From Actinomadura citrea (GTDB lineage Bacteria; Actinomycetota; Actinomycetes; Streptosporangiales; Streptosporangiaceae): DNA of 64,000 bases. The position numbers were made by a program, and so were the translations under genes. The stretch's first letter is position 1, and each line of letters starts with the position of its first letter. The stretch lies in NCBI RefSeq assembly GCF_013409045.1, contig NZ_JACCBT010000001.1, positions 4,712,001-4,776,000 of the forward strand, given 5' to 3'. Positions 27,058-34,906 of the stretch are shown piece after piece. The notes under the pieces are model-generated. The model was not told the origin of the DNA. It worked only from the letters and a program-made list of their open reading frames with translations, and ran no database searches.

Positions 27058-28242
27058 ATGTCAGGGGGTAAATCGCTGAGCGGCGCGCCCGTCGGCCGCT
27101 GGAGGCTCGTCCACGGCGGCCGCAGGCTGGAGGTCGAGACCGAGCGCGCGGGCTGGGACCACACGGCGCGCCTGTACGCCGACGGTGAGCGGCTGGCGGA
27201 GGCGACGGGGTTCCCGAAGGTCACACTGCCCTTCGGGGAACTGGAGGTGGTGGCCGCGTTCGACGCCATGGGCCTGGTGACCGGGCAGGCCGCCCGCTGT
27301 GTGCTGCGCGTGCCCGAGGCGGGCGAGGACGGCGAGTCCGTAGAGGAGGCCGAAGAGGGGGCCGAAGAGAGGACCTCCGGGGAGACGGCGGCGGTCAGGG
27401 AGCCGGTGGCGTTCGAGCCTCCGGCGGGGACGCGGGCGGCGAGGCGGGAGGCGTTCGCGCGGGCGCATCCGGAGCTGTACGCCTCCCGCCATGTCGCGGC
27501 GGCGGTGGGCAGGGTGCTGTTCCCGCTCCTGGGGTTGGGCGTCCTGGTGAAGCTGCTGCTGGCGCTGGTCCCGTGGCCGAAGGTGGCGCTTCCCGACGTG
27601 GATCTGCCGTCGGTGCCCTGGCCGGACGTCCCTTGGCCGGACGTCCCGTGGCCCGATCTGCCGGAGGTGTCGGCGCCGTCGTGGGCGCGCACGCTGCTGG
27701 CGGCGGCGAAGGTCGCGGTGCCGGTCCTGATCGCGGTGGGCGTGGCGGCCAGGGAGGTCGAGCGGCGCAAGCGGTCAGCCGCTCAGCAGGGCGAACAGGC
27801 CGGCGCAGGTGAGCGCGACCATGACGGCCGCGATGGGCGGCTGCCCCCGCGAGGCCGGGCCGGGGCCTCGCAGGGCGAGGTCGTGCGCGGCGATGGTGCC
27901 GGCGATGTGGCCGAGGACGATGGCGTTGACCTGGACCTGCGCGATGAGGGTGGGTCCGGCGAGGTCGTAGTCGACACGGTTGCCGGTGGAGCCGAGCAGG
28001 TCCAGTCCCGTCCCGAAGGGGTCGCTGGCGAGGATGAACGTGGTCTGGCCCTCCAGGACGAAGAACGAGAAGTAGTGGGCGAGGGTGTAGCCGAGGGCGA
28101 TCGGCAGCAGGGTCGCGGCGAACCGCGCGGGCCCGGACCGGGTGTGCGGGGCGGCGGGGTCCTGGCCGGTCAGCCGTGCGCTGAGCCGCAGCGCCGCGAC
28201 GTACAGCAGCGCGACGGCGCCGACGGCGGCGGCCAGGCCTAG
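27058..28242 (+). CDS. Uncharacterised membrane-anchored protein; C-terminal third is antisense to the next gene
   Basis: Open frame of 394 codons. Residues 1-85 form a beta-rich domain (GRWRLVHGGRRLEVETE...LPFGELEVVAAFDAMG). An acidic linker follows (EEAEEGAEE), then a conserved-looking ELYASRHVAAAVGR segment, a membrane helix near 162-178, three PWPDV units, and a second helix near 220-235. After about codon 240 the frame runs for 468 bases through the antisense of the gene ending at 27775, and the protein becomes low-complexity Gly/Asp/Glu/Arg. The real protein probably ends near 27780; a lost stop or frameshift is likely. Confidence 0.6.
   Translation: MSGGKSLSGAPVGRWRLVHGGRRLEVETERAGWDHTARLYADGERLAEATGFPKVTLPFGELEVVAAFDAMGLVTGQAARCVLRVPEAGEDGESVEEAEEGAEERTSGETAAVREPVAFEPPAGTRAARREAFARAHPELYASRHVAAAVGRVLFPLLGLGVLVKLLLALVPWPKVALPDVDLPSVPWPDVPWPDVPWPDLPEVSAPSWARTLLAAAKVAVPVLIAVGVAAREVERRKRSAAQQGEQAGAGERDHDGRDGRLPPRGRAGASQGEVVRGDGAGDVAEDDGVDLDLRDEGGSGEVVVDTVAGGAEQVQSRPEGVAGEDERGLALQDEEREVVGEGVAEGDRQQGRGEPRGPGPGVRGGGVLAGQPCAEPQRRDVQQRDGADGGGQA
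27616..27660 (+). repeat. 15-bp tandem repeat encoding PWPDV
   Basis: Three in-frame 15-base units (27616-27630, 27631-27645, 27646-27660) encode PWPDV, PWPDV and PWPDL between the two membrane helices of the host protein. A looser earlier copy (VPWPKV) lies upstream. Copy number may vary between strains. Confidence 0.75.
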
Positions 28243-29088
28243 GGTGCCGGCGGGGACGCTGGAGGGGTCGACGTTGTCGCGCCAGTAGGTGGTGCGGGTG
28301 ATGCCGTCGAATCCGGTGGAGCCGATCAGGACGCAGGCGGTCGCGGTGAGGCCGGGTTCGGGGTCGCCCTTCATCAGGCCGGTGAGCGGGGTGCGCAGGA
28401 CGAGGGCGCCGTCGCCGCGCCGCCCGATCGGGCACAGGCGGGCCAGGAGGCTGGAGTAGGCCTCGAAGCCGTCCCCGCGGGTGAACCAGTCGCGGCCGAA
28501 CCACCAGGCCGGGGCCAGGTTGAAGGTGGCGTAGGCGAGGATGAGGGCGCCGACCAGGCGCGGGTCGGAGCGGTGCGGGGCGACCAGTTCCAGCCAGACG
28601 AACCCGGTGAGCCAGGCGGCGGCGGGCCAGTAGCCGAGCCGGGCGGGCAGGGCGCGCCGCCCCGACGGCGGCGTGCGGGTGGCGCGGCAGAGCGCGGCGT
28701 GCAGGGTCCGCAGCGGGTTGACGCGCCGCCACACGGGCCCGAGCAGGACGCTGGCGGGGACCAGTCCCACCCAGAACGTCACGAACAGCGCCCACGGCGC
28801 GAGGTTGCGGGCGTCGGAGCCGGGTCCGCCGAACGCGACGGCGACGACCAGGGCGGCCGCGGCCAGCGCGAGGGCGCGTCCGGCCGTGGTGAGGGCGGGC
28901 GAGTCCAGCGCGCGGGCGAGGGCGGGGGGCAGCGGACGCCCGGCGTCCGGGTGGAGCCGGGGCCGTTTCCACGCGGCGGTGAGGGCGAGGAAGGAGGCCG
29001 CGACGGCGAGGCCGCCGCCGGCGATGGCGGCGACGGCGTCCAGCGGCAGGTCGGTGCGGCCGCCGAGCCCGTGGGCGAGCACGTGCAC
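27775..29088 (-). CDS. Polytopic membrane protein of unknown function (fenitrothion-hydrolase-like annotation possible)
   Basis: 437 aa with about 10-11 predicted helices. It begins HVLAHGLGGRTDLPLDAVAAIAGGGLAVAASFLAL. Conserved-looking polar patches are NPLRTLHAALCRATRTPP, AWWFGRDWFTRGDGFEAYSSL, GSTGFDGITRTTYWRDNV and AHYFSFFVLEGQTTFILASDPFG. I recall similar actinomycete proteins labelled fenitrothion hydrolase, but I cannot verify that and the label says little about physiology. The GTG at 29088 lies 3 bases after the cupredoxin-like lipoprotein stop, so the two are an operon. Confidence 0.75.
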   Translation of the reverse strand: MHVLAHGLGGRTDLPLDAVAAIAGGGLAVAASFLALTAAWKRPRLHPDAGRPLPPALARALDSPALTTAGRALALAAAALVVAVAFGGPGSDARNLAPWALFVTFWVGLVPASVLLGPVWRRVNPLRTLHAALCRATRTPPSGRRALPARLGYWPAAAWLTGFVWLELVAPHRSDPRLVGALILAYATFNLAPAWWFGRDWFTRGDGFEAYSSLLARLCPIGRRGDGALVLRTPLTGLMKGDPEPGLTATACVLIGSTGFDGITRTTYWRDNVDPSSVPAGTLGLAAAVGAVALLYVAALRLSARLTGQDPAAPHTRSGPARFAATLLPIALGYTLAHYFSFFVLEGQTTFILASDPFGTGLDLLGSTGNRVDYDLAGPTLIAQVQVNAIVLGHIAGTIAAHDLALRGPGPASRGQPPIAAVMVALTCAGLFALLSG

Positions 29089-29091
29089 GGG

Positions 29092-29520
29092 TCACCCGAC
29101 CTGGAGTTCGAGCACGCGGGCGCCGGAGTGGTGCAGCTCGGCCTCGAACACGCCCGGGGTGTCGGCGGTGAACCGCAGGGTGGCCGCCTTCCCGGGCCGA
29201 AGCTCCAGCTCGCGGTCGTAGCCGTGCAGGTGGAACTCGTCGGCGGTGTCGCCGGTGACGGTGATCTCGACGGCGGCGCCGCGCGGGACCTTCACGCGGC
29301 GGTGCGCGGTGTGCGCCTTCCCGCCGGTCACGGTCACGGCGATCCGGACGGCGGAGAGCCCGGACGCGGCCGGTGCGCTTCCCCGCACGGGGGGCGGGGC
29401 GCTGGACTGCGCGCCCGGCGGGGTCCTGGACGCGGGCTCGCCGCAGGCGGCCGCCGCGGTCAGCGCCGCCGTGGCGGTGATCAGCGCCGCGATCGTTCTC
29501 GTTCGTGTCCGCCGCCGCAT
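29092..29520 (-). CDS. Cupredoxin-like lipoprotein
   Basis: 142 aa. A basic n-region, a hydrophobic stretch and the lipobox-like LTAAAACGE (Cys near residue 26) indicate a lipoprotein. After a Pro/Ser-rich linker comes a beta-sandwich of about 90 residues: VKVPRGAAVEITVTGDTADEFHLHGYDRELELRPGKAATLRFTADTPGVFEAELHHSG. The HLH...HHSG spacing is where cupredoxins bind copper, but the usual Cys and Met ligands are missing, so metal binding is uncertain. GGGGAG precedes the ATG at 29520. It shares an operon with the membrane protein at 27775. Confidence 0.8.
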   Translation of the reverse strand: MRRRTRTRTIAALITATAALTAAAACGEPASRTPPGAQSSAPPPVRGSAPAASGLSAVRIAVTVTGGKAHTAHRRVKVPRGAAVEITVTGDTADEFHLHGYDRELELRPGKAATLRFTADTPGVFEAELHHSGARVLELQVG

Positions 29521-29550
29521 GTCTCCCCTTCCGTTCCGGTGGTGCACACC

Positions 29551-29585
29551 ACAAATTGTGACACTAGACAATGACACATTGGGAA
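29551..29585. promoter_or_regulatory. AT-rich operator-like cluster in the divergent gap
   Basis: Within the 138-base gap between starts at 29520 and 29659 lie ACAA-A-TTGT (29551-29559), a repeated TGACAC, and CAATG-ACA-CATTG (29569-29581). These are short palindromes in a locally AT-rich island and suit a dimeric repressor acting on both operons. Confidence 0.45.
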
Positions 29586-29658
29586 GTGGCATACTCCGGG
29601 AAGGGGTTCGTCCCCGTCGATACAGGGACGTCCCGGTTCGTGCGTCAAGGGAGCAGCG

Positions 29659-31536
29659 GTGTTGGAGCACGTGACGGGCATGAGCGCGACGATCAGCGGC
29701 GCGGGTGTCGCGGCGCGGCTCGCCGAGGCGCCGGCCAAGCCGGCGGGCGGCGCGGCGCTCGACCAGATCCTCATCGCCTCAGGCGCCGCCGCCGTGCTGA
29801 CGGCGGCGCTGCTGGTGCTCGGATGGGGGCACCGCAGCGGCCGCGTCGCCGTGCTGGCGCGGACGGCGGGCCTGGCGACGCGCGGCCCGGGCCGCGGCAC
29901 CCCGGGGTGGGCGGCGCTGCCGATCCCGGTCGCGATGGTGTCGCTGCTGGTCGCGCTGCTCGGAATGTACTGGGACATCTCCCTGCACATCTCGCACGGC
30001 CGGGACGAGGGGCCGCTGGCCAACATCGCCCACTACCCCATCCTGATCGGCCTGTTCGGCATCTTCACCGCCGGGGTCCTGGCCGTCGTGCTGCCCAAGG
30101 GCGAGCACCCCGGGCCCGCGTCGGTGCGGATCACCCGGGACTGGCACGCCCCGGCGGGCGGCGTGCTGCTGGCCGGCGCCGGCTTCTACGCGCTGCTGGG
30201 GTTCCCCCTCGACGACGTGTGGCACCGCATCTTCGGGCAGGACGTGACGCTGTGGGGGCCGACGCACCTGATGCTGATCGGCGGGGCTGGGCTGTCGCTG
30301 GTGGCGATGATGGTGCTGGAGCGGGAGGGCCGCCGGGCCTGCGGGGACACCGGGCAGCCGCCGGGGTGGCTGCGGTACGTGCGGCGCTGCATGCACGCGG
30401 GCGGGCTGCTGATCGGGCTGTCGGTGTTCCAGGCCGAGTACGACTTCGGGGTGCCGCAGTTCCGGCTCGTCCACCAGCCGCTGCTGATCGCGCTGGCGGC
30501 GGGCTGCGCGCTGGTCGCGGCGCGGCTGTGGGCCGGGCGCGGCGGCGCGGTGTTCGCCGTGGTGTTCTACATGGTGGTGCGCGGCGGGGTGTCGGTCCTG
30601 GTCGGCGGGGTGATCGGCGAGCTGTGGGCCGCGGTGCCGCTGTACTTCGCCGAGGCGGTGTGCGTGGAGGTCGCGGCGCTGGTGCTGGCGCGGCGGCCGC
30701 TGGCGCTGGGCGCGGTGTCGGGGGTGCTGATCGGCACGGCCGGGTTCGGCGCCGAGTACGCCTACGGGCAGGTGGCGTTCCGGCTGCCGTGGACGCCGGA
30801 CATCGTGGCCGAGGGCATGGCGATGGCAGTGGTGGGCGGTGTCGCGGGCGGCGTGTGCGGGGCGCTGCTTGCCGAGGGGCTGCACGGGCGGACACCGCGC
30901 CCGGCGGTGGCGCGCGGGCTCTTCGCGGCGGCGATCCTGGCGGTGGCGGCGGCGGTCGCCAACGGCCTGGTCGTCTCGGTCCCGCAGGGCCGCACGGCGA
31001 CGGTCACCCTCACCGGCGTCCGCGGCGACGCCGCGCACCGCACCGCCGACGCGCGCGTCGAGTTCTCCCCCGCGACCGCCGTCGACGGCCCGGCCTGGGT
31101 GACGGTGACGGGCTGGCAGGGGCAGGGCCTGCACGTCGACCGCCTGGTGAAGGTGCGCGAGGGCGTCTACCGGACGAGCGAGCCGATGCCGCTGCACGGC
31201 GAGTGGAAGACGCTGGTGCGCGTCCATGACGGGCGGACGCTGGCGGGCGTCCCGGTCTACCTGCCCGAGGACCCGGCGATCCGCGCGAAGGAACTGCCCG
31301 CCCCGCCGCGCTTCACCCGGGACCTGCGGGGCGAGCGGACGATCCTGCAGCGGGAGCTGAAGACCGACGTGCCGGGCTGGCTGTGGGCGGCGTGCTCGGC
31401 GGTGGTGCTGCTGTGCACGCTGGCGCTGGTGCTGTCGCTGGGCTGGGGCGTGGCGCGGATCGCGCGGCGGCTCCCGGACCGTCCCGGGCCTGCCGGGGCC
31501 GCCCGGGACGGGTCGCGCGCGAAGGCGGGCGCATGA
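29659..31536 (+). CDS. Large polytopic membrane protein with His/Asp-rich helices and extracytoplasmic C-domain
   Basis: 625 aa. About eleven helices span residues 35-440. Two histidine/aspartate clusters face the membrane region: WDISLHISHGRDEG (Asp106, His110, His113) with His125, and DDVWHRIFGQDVTLWGPTH (Asp185, Asp186, His189, Asp195, His203). They look like a metal site, which is inference. A beta-rich extracytoplasmic domain (about 455-560, ending GEWKTLVRVHDGRTLAGVPVYL) precedes a last helix. The GTG at 29659 has GGGAG 6 bases upstream. The next gene overlaps by ATGA. It is divergent from the cupredoxin-like operon. No known family was recognised with confidence. Confidence 0.75.
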   Translation: MLEHVTGMSATISGAGVAARLAEAPAKPAGGAALDQILIASGAAAVLTAALLVLGWGHRSGRVAVLARTAGLATRGPGRGTPGWAALPIPVAMVSLLVALLGMYWDISLHISHGRDEGPLANIAHYPILIGLFGIFTAGVLAVVLPKGEHPGPASVRITRDWHAPAGGVLLAGAGFYALLGFPLDDVWHRIFGQDVTLWGPTHLMLIGGAGLSLVAMMVLEREGRRACGDTGQPPGWLRYVRRCMHAGGLLIGLSVFQAEYDFGVPQFRLVHQPLLIALAAGCALVAARLWAGRGGAVFAVVFYMVVRGGVSVLVGGVIGELWAAVPLYFAEAVCVEVAALVLARRPLALGAVSGVLIGTAGFGAEYAYGQVAFRLPWTPDIVAEGMAMAVVGGVAGGVCGALLAEGLHGRTPRPAVARGLFAAAILAVAAAVANGLVVSVPQGRTATVTLTGVRGDAAHRTADARVEFSPATAVDGPAWVTVTGWQGQGLHVDRLVKVREGVYRTSEPMPLHGEWKTLVRVHDGRTLAGVPVYLPEDPAIRAKELPAPPRFTRDLRGERTILQRELKTDVPGWLWAACSAVVLLCTLALVLSLGWGVARIARRLPDRPGPAGAARDGSRAKAGA

Positions 31537-31688
31537 CGGCGCAGGGGGTGCTGGCGTCCCATCCGATCATCACGGCGGTGCCGTTCTTCGTGCCGACGTT
31601 CGTGGTGGTCGCGGTGATCGTCTTCGTGGTGTGGCGGGACCGCCGCCGCGGCGGCGACCCGCCGGAGGACCCGCCGGACGCCCCGTAG
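31533..31688 (+). CDS. 51 aa single-helix membrane protein
   Basis: The ATG overlaps the stop of the preceding 625 aa gene (ATGA). The peptide is one hydrophobic helix (FFVPTFVVVAVIVFVVWRD) followed by a charged Arg/Gly/Asp/Pro tail. The coupling suggests a small subunit or stabiliser of the large membrane protein. It is easily missed because of its length. Confidence 0.7.
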   Translation: MTAQGVLASHPIITAVPFFVPTFVVVAVIVFVVWRDRRRGGDPPEDPPDAP

Positions 31689-31699
31689 ACTCTGCGGTC

Positions 31700-32491
31700 A
31701 TGAGCGACCGTCCGTCTCCCGTCCCGTACCTGTCCGAGCTGTTCTCGCTGGAGGGCAGGGTCGCGGTGGTGACGGGCGGCAGTTCGGGGATCGGCCGGGC
31801 GATCGCCGGGGCGCTCGCGCGGGCCGGGGCCTCGGTGGTGGTCGTGGCGCGGCGGGAGGCCGAGCTGGCGGCGACCGTCCGGGAGCTGGAGGGGCACGGC
31901 TGCCGGGCCGCGCGGGTGAGCGCCGACCTGGGGTCGCGCGAGGCGGTCGCCGAGGCCGCCGAGGCCGCGGCGGCGGCGTTCGGCGAGCCCGACATCCTGG
32001 TCAACGCGGCGGGGGTGAACCTGCGGCCGCCGATGGACGAGCTCGGCACCGACGTGTGGGACACCACGATGGCGGTGAACCTGGAGGCGCCGTTCCTGCT
32101 CGGGCAGCGGTTCGGGCCGGGGATGGCCGAGCGCGGCTTCGGCCGGCTGATCCACATCGCCTCGCAGCAGGCGTTCCGGGCGTCGGTGACCAGCGGCGCC
32201 TACGGGGTGTCCAAGGCGGGGCTGGTGGCGCTGGCCCGCTCGCAGGCCGAGGCGTGGTCGAGCCGCGGCGTCACCGCCAACGCGCTGGTGCCGGGTTTCG
32301 TGATGACGCCGCTGAACGCGCGCCTGTCGTCGGACCCGGCGAAGGTGCGGGCGCTCGCCGAGCGGACGCTGGCCGGCCGCAACGGCCTGGCCGAGGACTT
32401 CGCCGGCGCGGCGGTGTTCCTGGCGTCGCCGTCGTCGGCCTACGTCACCGGCCAGTCGATCTTCGTCGACGGCGGGTTCTCCGCCCACTAG
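31700..32491 (+). CDS. SDR family oxidoreductase (gluconate 5-dehydrogenase/FabG-like)
   Basis: 263 aa classical SDR: TGGSSGIG (25-32), NAAG (102-105), Ser155, Tyr168 and Lys172 in YGVSK, and the C-terminal YVTGQSIFVDGGFSAH. The whole family pattern is intact. It is 11 bases after the small membrane protein, so readthrough from that operon is possible, although the function looks unrelated. Its stop overlaps the convergent ABC-F stop by 4 bases. Confidence 0.92.
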   Translation: MSDRPSPVPYLSELFSLEGRVAVVTGGSSGIGRAIAGALARAGASVVVVARREAELAATVRELEGHGCRAARVSADLGSREAVAEAAEAAAAAFGEPDILVNAAGVNLRPPMDELGTDVWDTTMAVNLEAPFLLGQRFGPGMAERGFGRLIHIASQQAFRASVTSGAYGVSKAGLVALARSQAEAWSSRGVTANALVPGFVMTPLNARLSSDPAKVRALAERTLAGRNGLAEDFAGAAVFLASPSSAYVTGQSIFVDGGFSAH

Positions 32492-34071
32492 GGCGCGTGC
32501 CAGACCGGTTCGGGGCTCTCCCGGACGCGGCCGTCGGCGTGGAAGACCAGGTAACGGTCGAAGTCGGCGGCGAACCAGCGGTCGTGGGTCACGGCCAGCA
32601 CGGTGCCGGCGTAGCCGTCCAGGGCGTCCTGCAGGGCCTGGGCGCCGGCCAGGTCGAGGTTGTCTGTGGGCTCGTCCAGGAGCAGCAGCGTGCAGCCCGA
32701 CAGTTCCAGCAGCAGGATCTGCAGGCGGGCCTGCTGCCCGCCGGACAGGGTGTGGAACGGGCGGCGCCCGGCGGGTGCGAGTTCGTAGCGGGCCAGGGCG
32801 CGCATCGCGTCGTTGAGGGTGCACGCGTGCTCGGTCATGATGATCTCGGCGGGGGTGCGGCCGTGCAGGTCGGGGCGGGCGTGGGTCTGGACGAAGAGGC
32901 CGGGGACGACGCGGGCGCCGAGCCGGGCCCGGCCGCGGTGGGGCACCTGCGGTGCGGGCGGCCCGGCGAGCAGGCGAAGGAACTGGGACTTGCCGGAGCC
33001 GTTGGAGCCGAGGACCGCGACCCGCTCCCCGTACCGGACCTCCAGGTCGAACGGGTGCATCAGCCCGGTCAGTTCGAGGCCCTCGCAGACGAGGGCGCGT
33101 TTGCCGGTCCGGCCGCCGCGCAGCCGCATCCGGACGCGCTGCTCGGGCGGCGCGCTCGGCGGCGGCCCGGCCTGCTCGAAGCGGGCCAGCCGGGTGCGCG
33201 CCGCCTGGTAGGAGGAGGCCACGGCGTCGTTGTTCGCCGATCTCTGCCGGAGCGTGTGCACGAGGCGCCGCAGGCGGGCGTGCTCCTCGTCCCAGCGGCG
33301 GCGGCGTTCGTCGAGGCGGGCGGCCCGGTCGCGGCGCGCGGCGGCGTAGGCGGCGAACCCGCCGCCGTGCACCCAGGCGGTGCGGGCCTCGACGGTGATG
33401 ACGCGGTCGGCCGCCCGGGCCAGCAGCCACCGGTCGTGGGAGACCAGCAGCACCGTCTTGGCGGTGGCCCGCAGCCGTTCCTCCAGCCACTCCTTGCCCG
33501 GGACGTCCAGGTAGTTGTCCGGCTCGTCCAGGAGCAGGACCTGGTCGGGGCCGCGCAGCAGCGCCTCCAGCATCAGCCGCTTCTGCTCCCCGCCCGACAG
33601 GGTGGCGGCCCCGCGGTCGCGGACCCGGTCGTAGGGCAGGCCGAGCGCCGCGGTGGTGCAGGCGTCCCACACGACCTCGATGTCGTATCCGCCCGCGTCG
33701 GTGTAGTCGTTGATCGCCTCGGCGTAGGCGAGCTGGCCGGCCTCGTCCCCTCCGAGCGCCTCCTCGGCCGCCGCCAGGGCCGCGGCGGCGGCGCGGACCC
33801 GGCCCGGGGCCACCGACAGCAGCAGTTCGGTGACGGTGCGGTCGCCGGGGATGAACTGCCGCATCACGCCGAGCCCGCCGGAGTGGGCGACGGTGCCGGC
33901 GGACGGCGGGACCTCTCCCGCGATGAGGCGCAGAAGGGTGGTCTTGCCCGCTCCGTTCGGGCCGACGAGCGCCGCCTTCGCTCCCTCCCCGACGCGGAAG
34001 GAGACCCCGTCGAGCAGGGGCCGCCCGTCGGGCAGGGCGTAGGTCACCTCGCTCACCTCGATATGGCCCAT
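32488..34071 (-). CDS. ABC-F family ATPase (ribosome-protection type)
   Basis: 527 aa with two ABC domains and no membrane segment. Walker A loops are GPNGAGKTT and GSNGSGKSQ, signatures LSGGEQKR and LSGGQQAR, with LLLDEPDN and LLLDEPTDN Walker B. A charged linker (RRDRAARLDERRRRWDEEHARLRRL...) corresponds to the P-site tRNA interaction motif. ABC-F proteins bind the ribosomal E site and can dislodge antibiotics such as macrolides, lincosamides and pleuromutilins. Control by the divergent TetR through the palindrome at 34112 fits an inducible resistance gene. Which drug is unknown. Confidence 0.92.
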   Translation of the reverse strand: MGHIEVSEVTYALPDGRPLLDGVSFRVGEGAKAALVGPNGAGKTTLLRLIAGEVPPSAGTVAHSGGLGVMRQFIPGDRTVTELLLSVAPGRVRAAAAALAAAEEALGGDEAGQLAYAEAINDYTDAGGYDIEVVWDACTTAALGLPYDRVRDRGAATLSGGEQKRLMLEALLRGPDQVLLLDEPDNYLDVPGKEWLEERLRATAKTVLLVSHDRWLLARAADRVITVEARTAWVHGGGFAAYAAARRDRAARLDERRRRWDEEHARLRRLVHTLRQRSANNDAVASSYQAARTRLARFEQAGPPPSAPPEQRVRMRLRGGRTGKRALVCEGLELTGLMHPFDLEVRYGERVAVLGSNGSGKSQFLRLLAGPPAPQVPHRGRARLGARVVPGLFVQTHARPDLHGRTPAEIIMTEHACTLNDAMRALARYELAPAGRRPFHTLSGGQQARLQILLLELSGCTLLLLDEPTDNLDLAGAQALQDALDGYAGTVLAVTHDRWFAADFDRYLVFHADGRVRESPEPVWHAP

Positions 34072-34111
34072 GGCCGTCCCTCCCGAACGTCGACCCGGTA
34101 CCGGATCAATG

Positions 34112-34138
34112 GTCTAGTACTCGAACAACGTACTAGAC
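34112..34138. promoter_or_regulatory. TetR operator between the ABC-F and tetR genes
   Basis: GTCTAGTAC and GTACTAGAC form a perfect 9-bp inverted repeat separated by 9 bases (34112-34120, 34130-34138). It sits midway in the 75-base gap between divergent starts. AT content is high compared with the flanks. The geometry is right for a TetR dimer. Confidence 0.8.
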
Positions 34139-34146
34139 TGGTCGGC

Positions 34147-34836
34147 ATGGGATCGAGTGACGCCGAACGCATCTGGTTCCGGGACCCCAGGCCCCGTCGC
34201 GAGGGGCCCCCGCTGAGCCGGGAGCGCATCGTGGCCGAGGCGGTGTCCCTGCTGGACGAGGAGGGCATCGGCCGGCTGACGATGCGGCGCCTGGCCGACC
34301 GGCTGGGCACCGGGTCCACGACGCTGTACTGGCATGTGCGGACCAAGGACGACGTGCTCGACCTGGCGCTGGACACGGTGTTCGGGGAGGCCCGGCTACC
34401 GGGCGCCCTGTCCGGGGACTGGCGCGCGGACGTCACCGCGCTGATCGGCGGGTGGCGGGCGGCGATGCTGCGCCACCCGTGGGCGGCCGCCCTTCTGGGC
34501 CGTCCGCTGATGGGCCCGAACGTGCTGGAGCGCACCGAGTTCCTGCACGCGGCGCTCGTCCGGGCGGGGCTGACCGGGCCGGAACTGACCGCGGCAGCCT
34601 ACGGCGTGGCCAATTACGTCATCGGGTCGTCGATGATGCAGGCCGCGTGGCAGGGGCGCGACGAGGCGGCCGTCCGGCGGGCCGCCGACGACCACCTGAA
34701 GCAGCGGAGCGACCGGTACCCGGTCCTGGCCGAGCACGGCCATGTCAGCGGCAACGACTGGGACGCCACCTTCGCCCACGGCCTGGCCTACCTGCTGGAC
34801 GGCATCGCCGCCCGGGTGCGCGACTCGCGTCCGTGA
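34147..34836 (+). CDS. TetR/AcrR family regulator (TetR_C_1-type ligand domain)
   Basis: 229 aa. The N-terminal HTH is LSRERIVAEAVSLLDEEGIGRLTMRRLADRLGTGSTTLYWHVRTKDDVLDLAL, with the TLYWHVxxKDDVL signature of the TetR proper subgroup. The ligand domain starts at GDWRADVTALIGGWRAAML. The ATG at 34147 lies 8 bases after the inverted repeat, so autorepression is expected along with control of the ABC-F gene. Confidence 0.92.
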   Translation: MGSSDAERIWFRDPRPRREGPPLSRERIVAEAVSLLDEEGIGRLTMRRLADRLGTGSTTLYWHVRTKDDVLDLALDTVFGEARLPGALSGDWRADVTALIGGWRAAMLRHPWAAALLGRPLMGPNVLERTEFLHAALVRAGLTGPELTAAAYGVANYVIGSSMMQAAWQGRDEAAVRRAADDHLKQRSDRYPVLAEHGHVSGNDWDATFAHGLAYLLDGIAARVRDSRP

Positions 34837-34906
34837 GCGCCCGGCGCCCCTCGCCGTGCCGAAGCCGCGGCTTCGCGGGCCCGGGTGCGGACGCGGGGCG
34901 CGGAGG

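Noticed and set aside
34860..34875. 16-base palindrome CGAAGCCGCGGCTTCG as a terminator
   Set aside because: A hairpin would have only about a 6-bp stem with a 4-base loop; too weak to call between the TetR stop and the LOG-fold gene.
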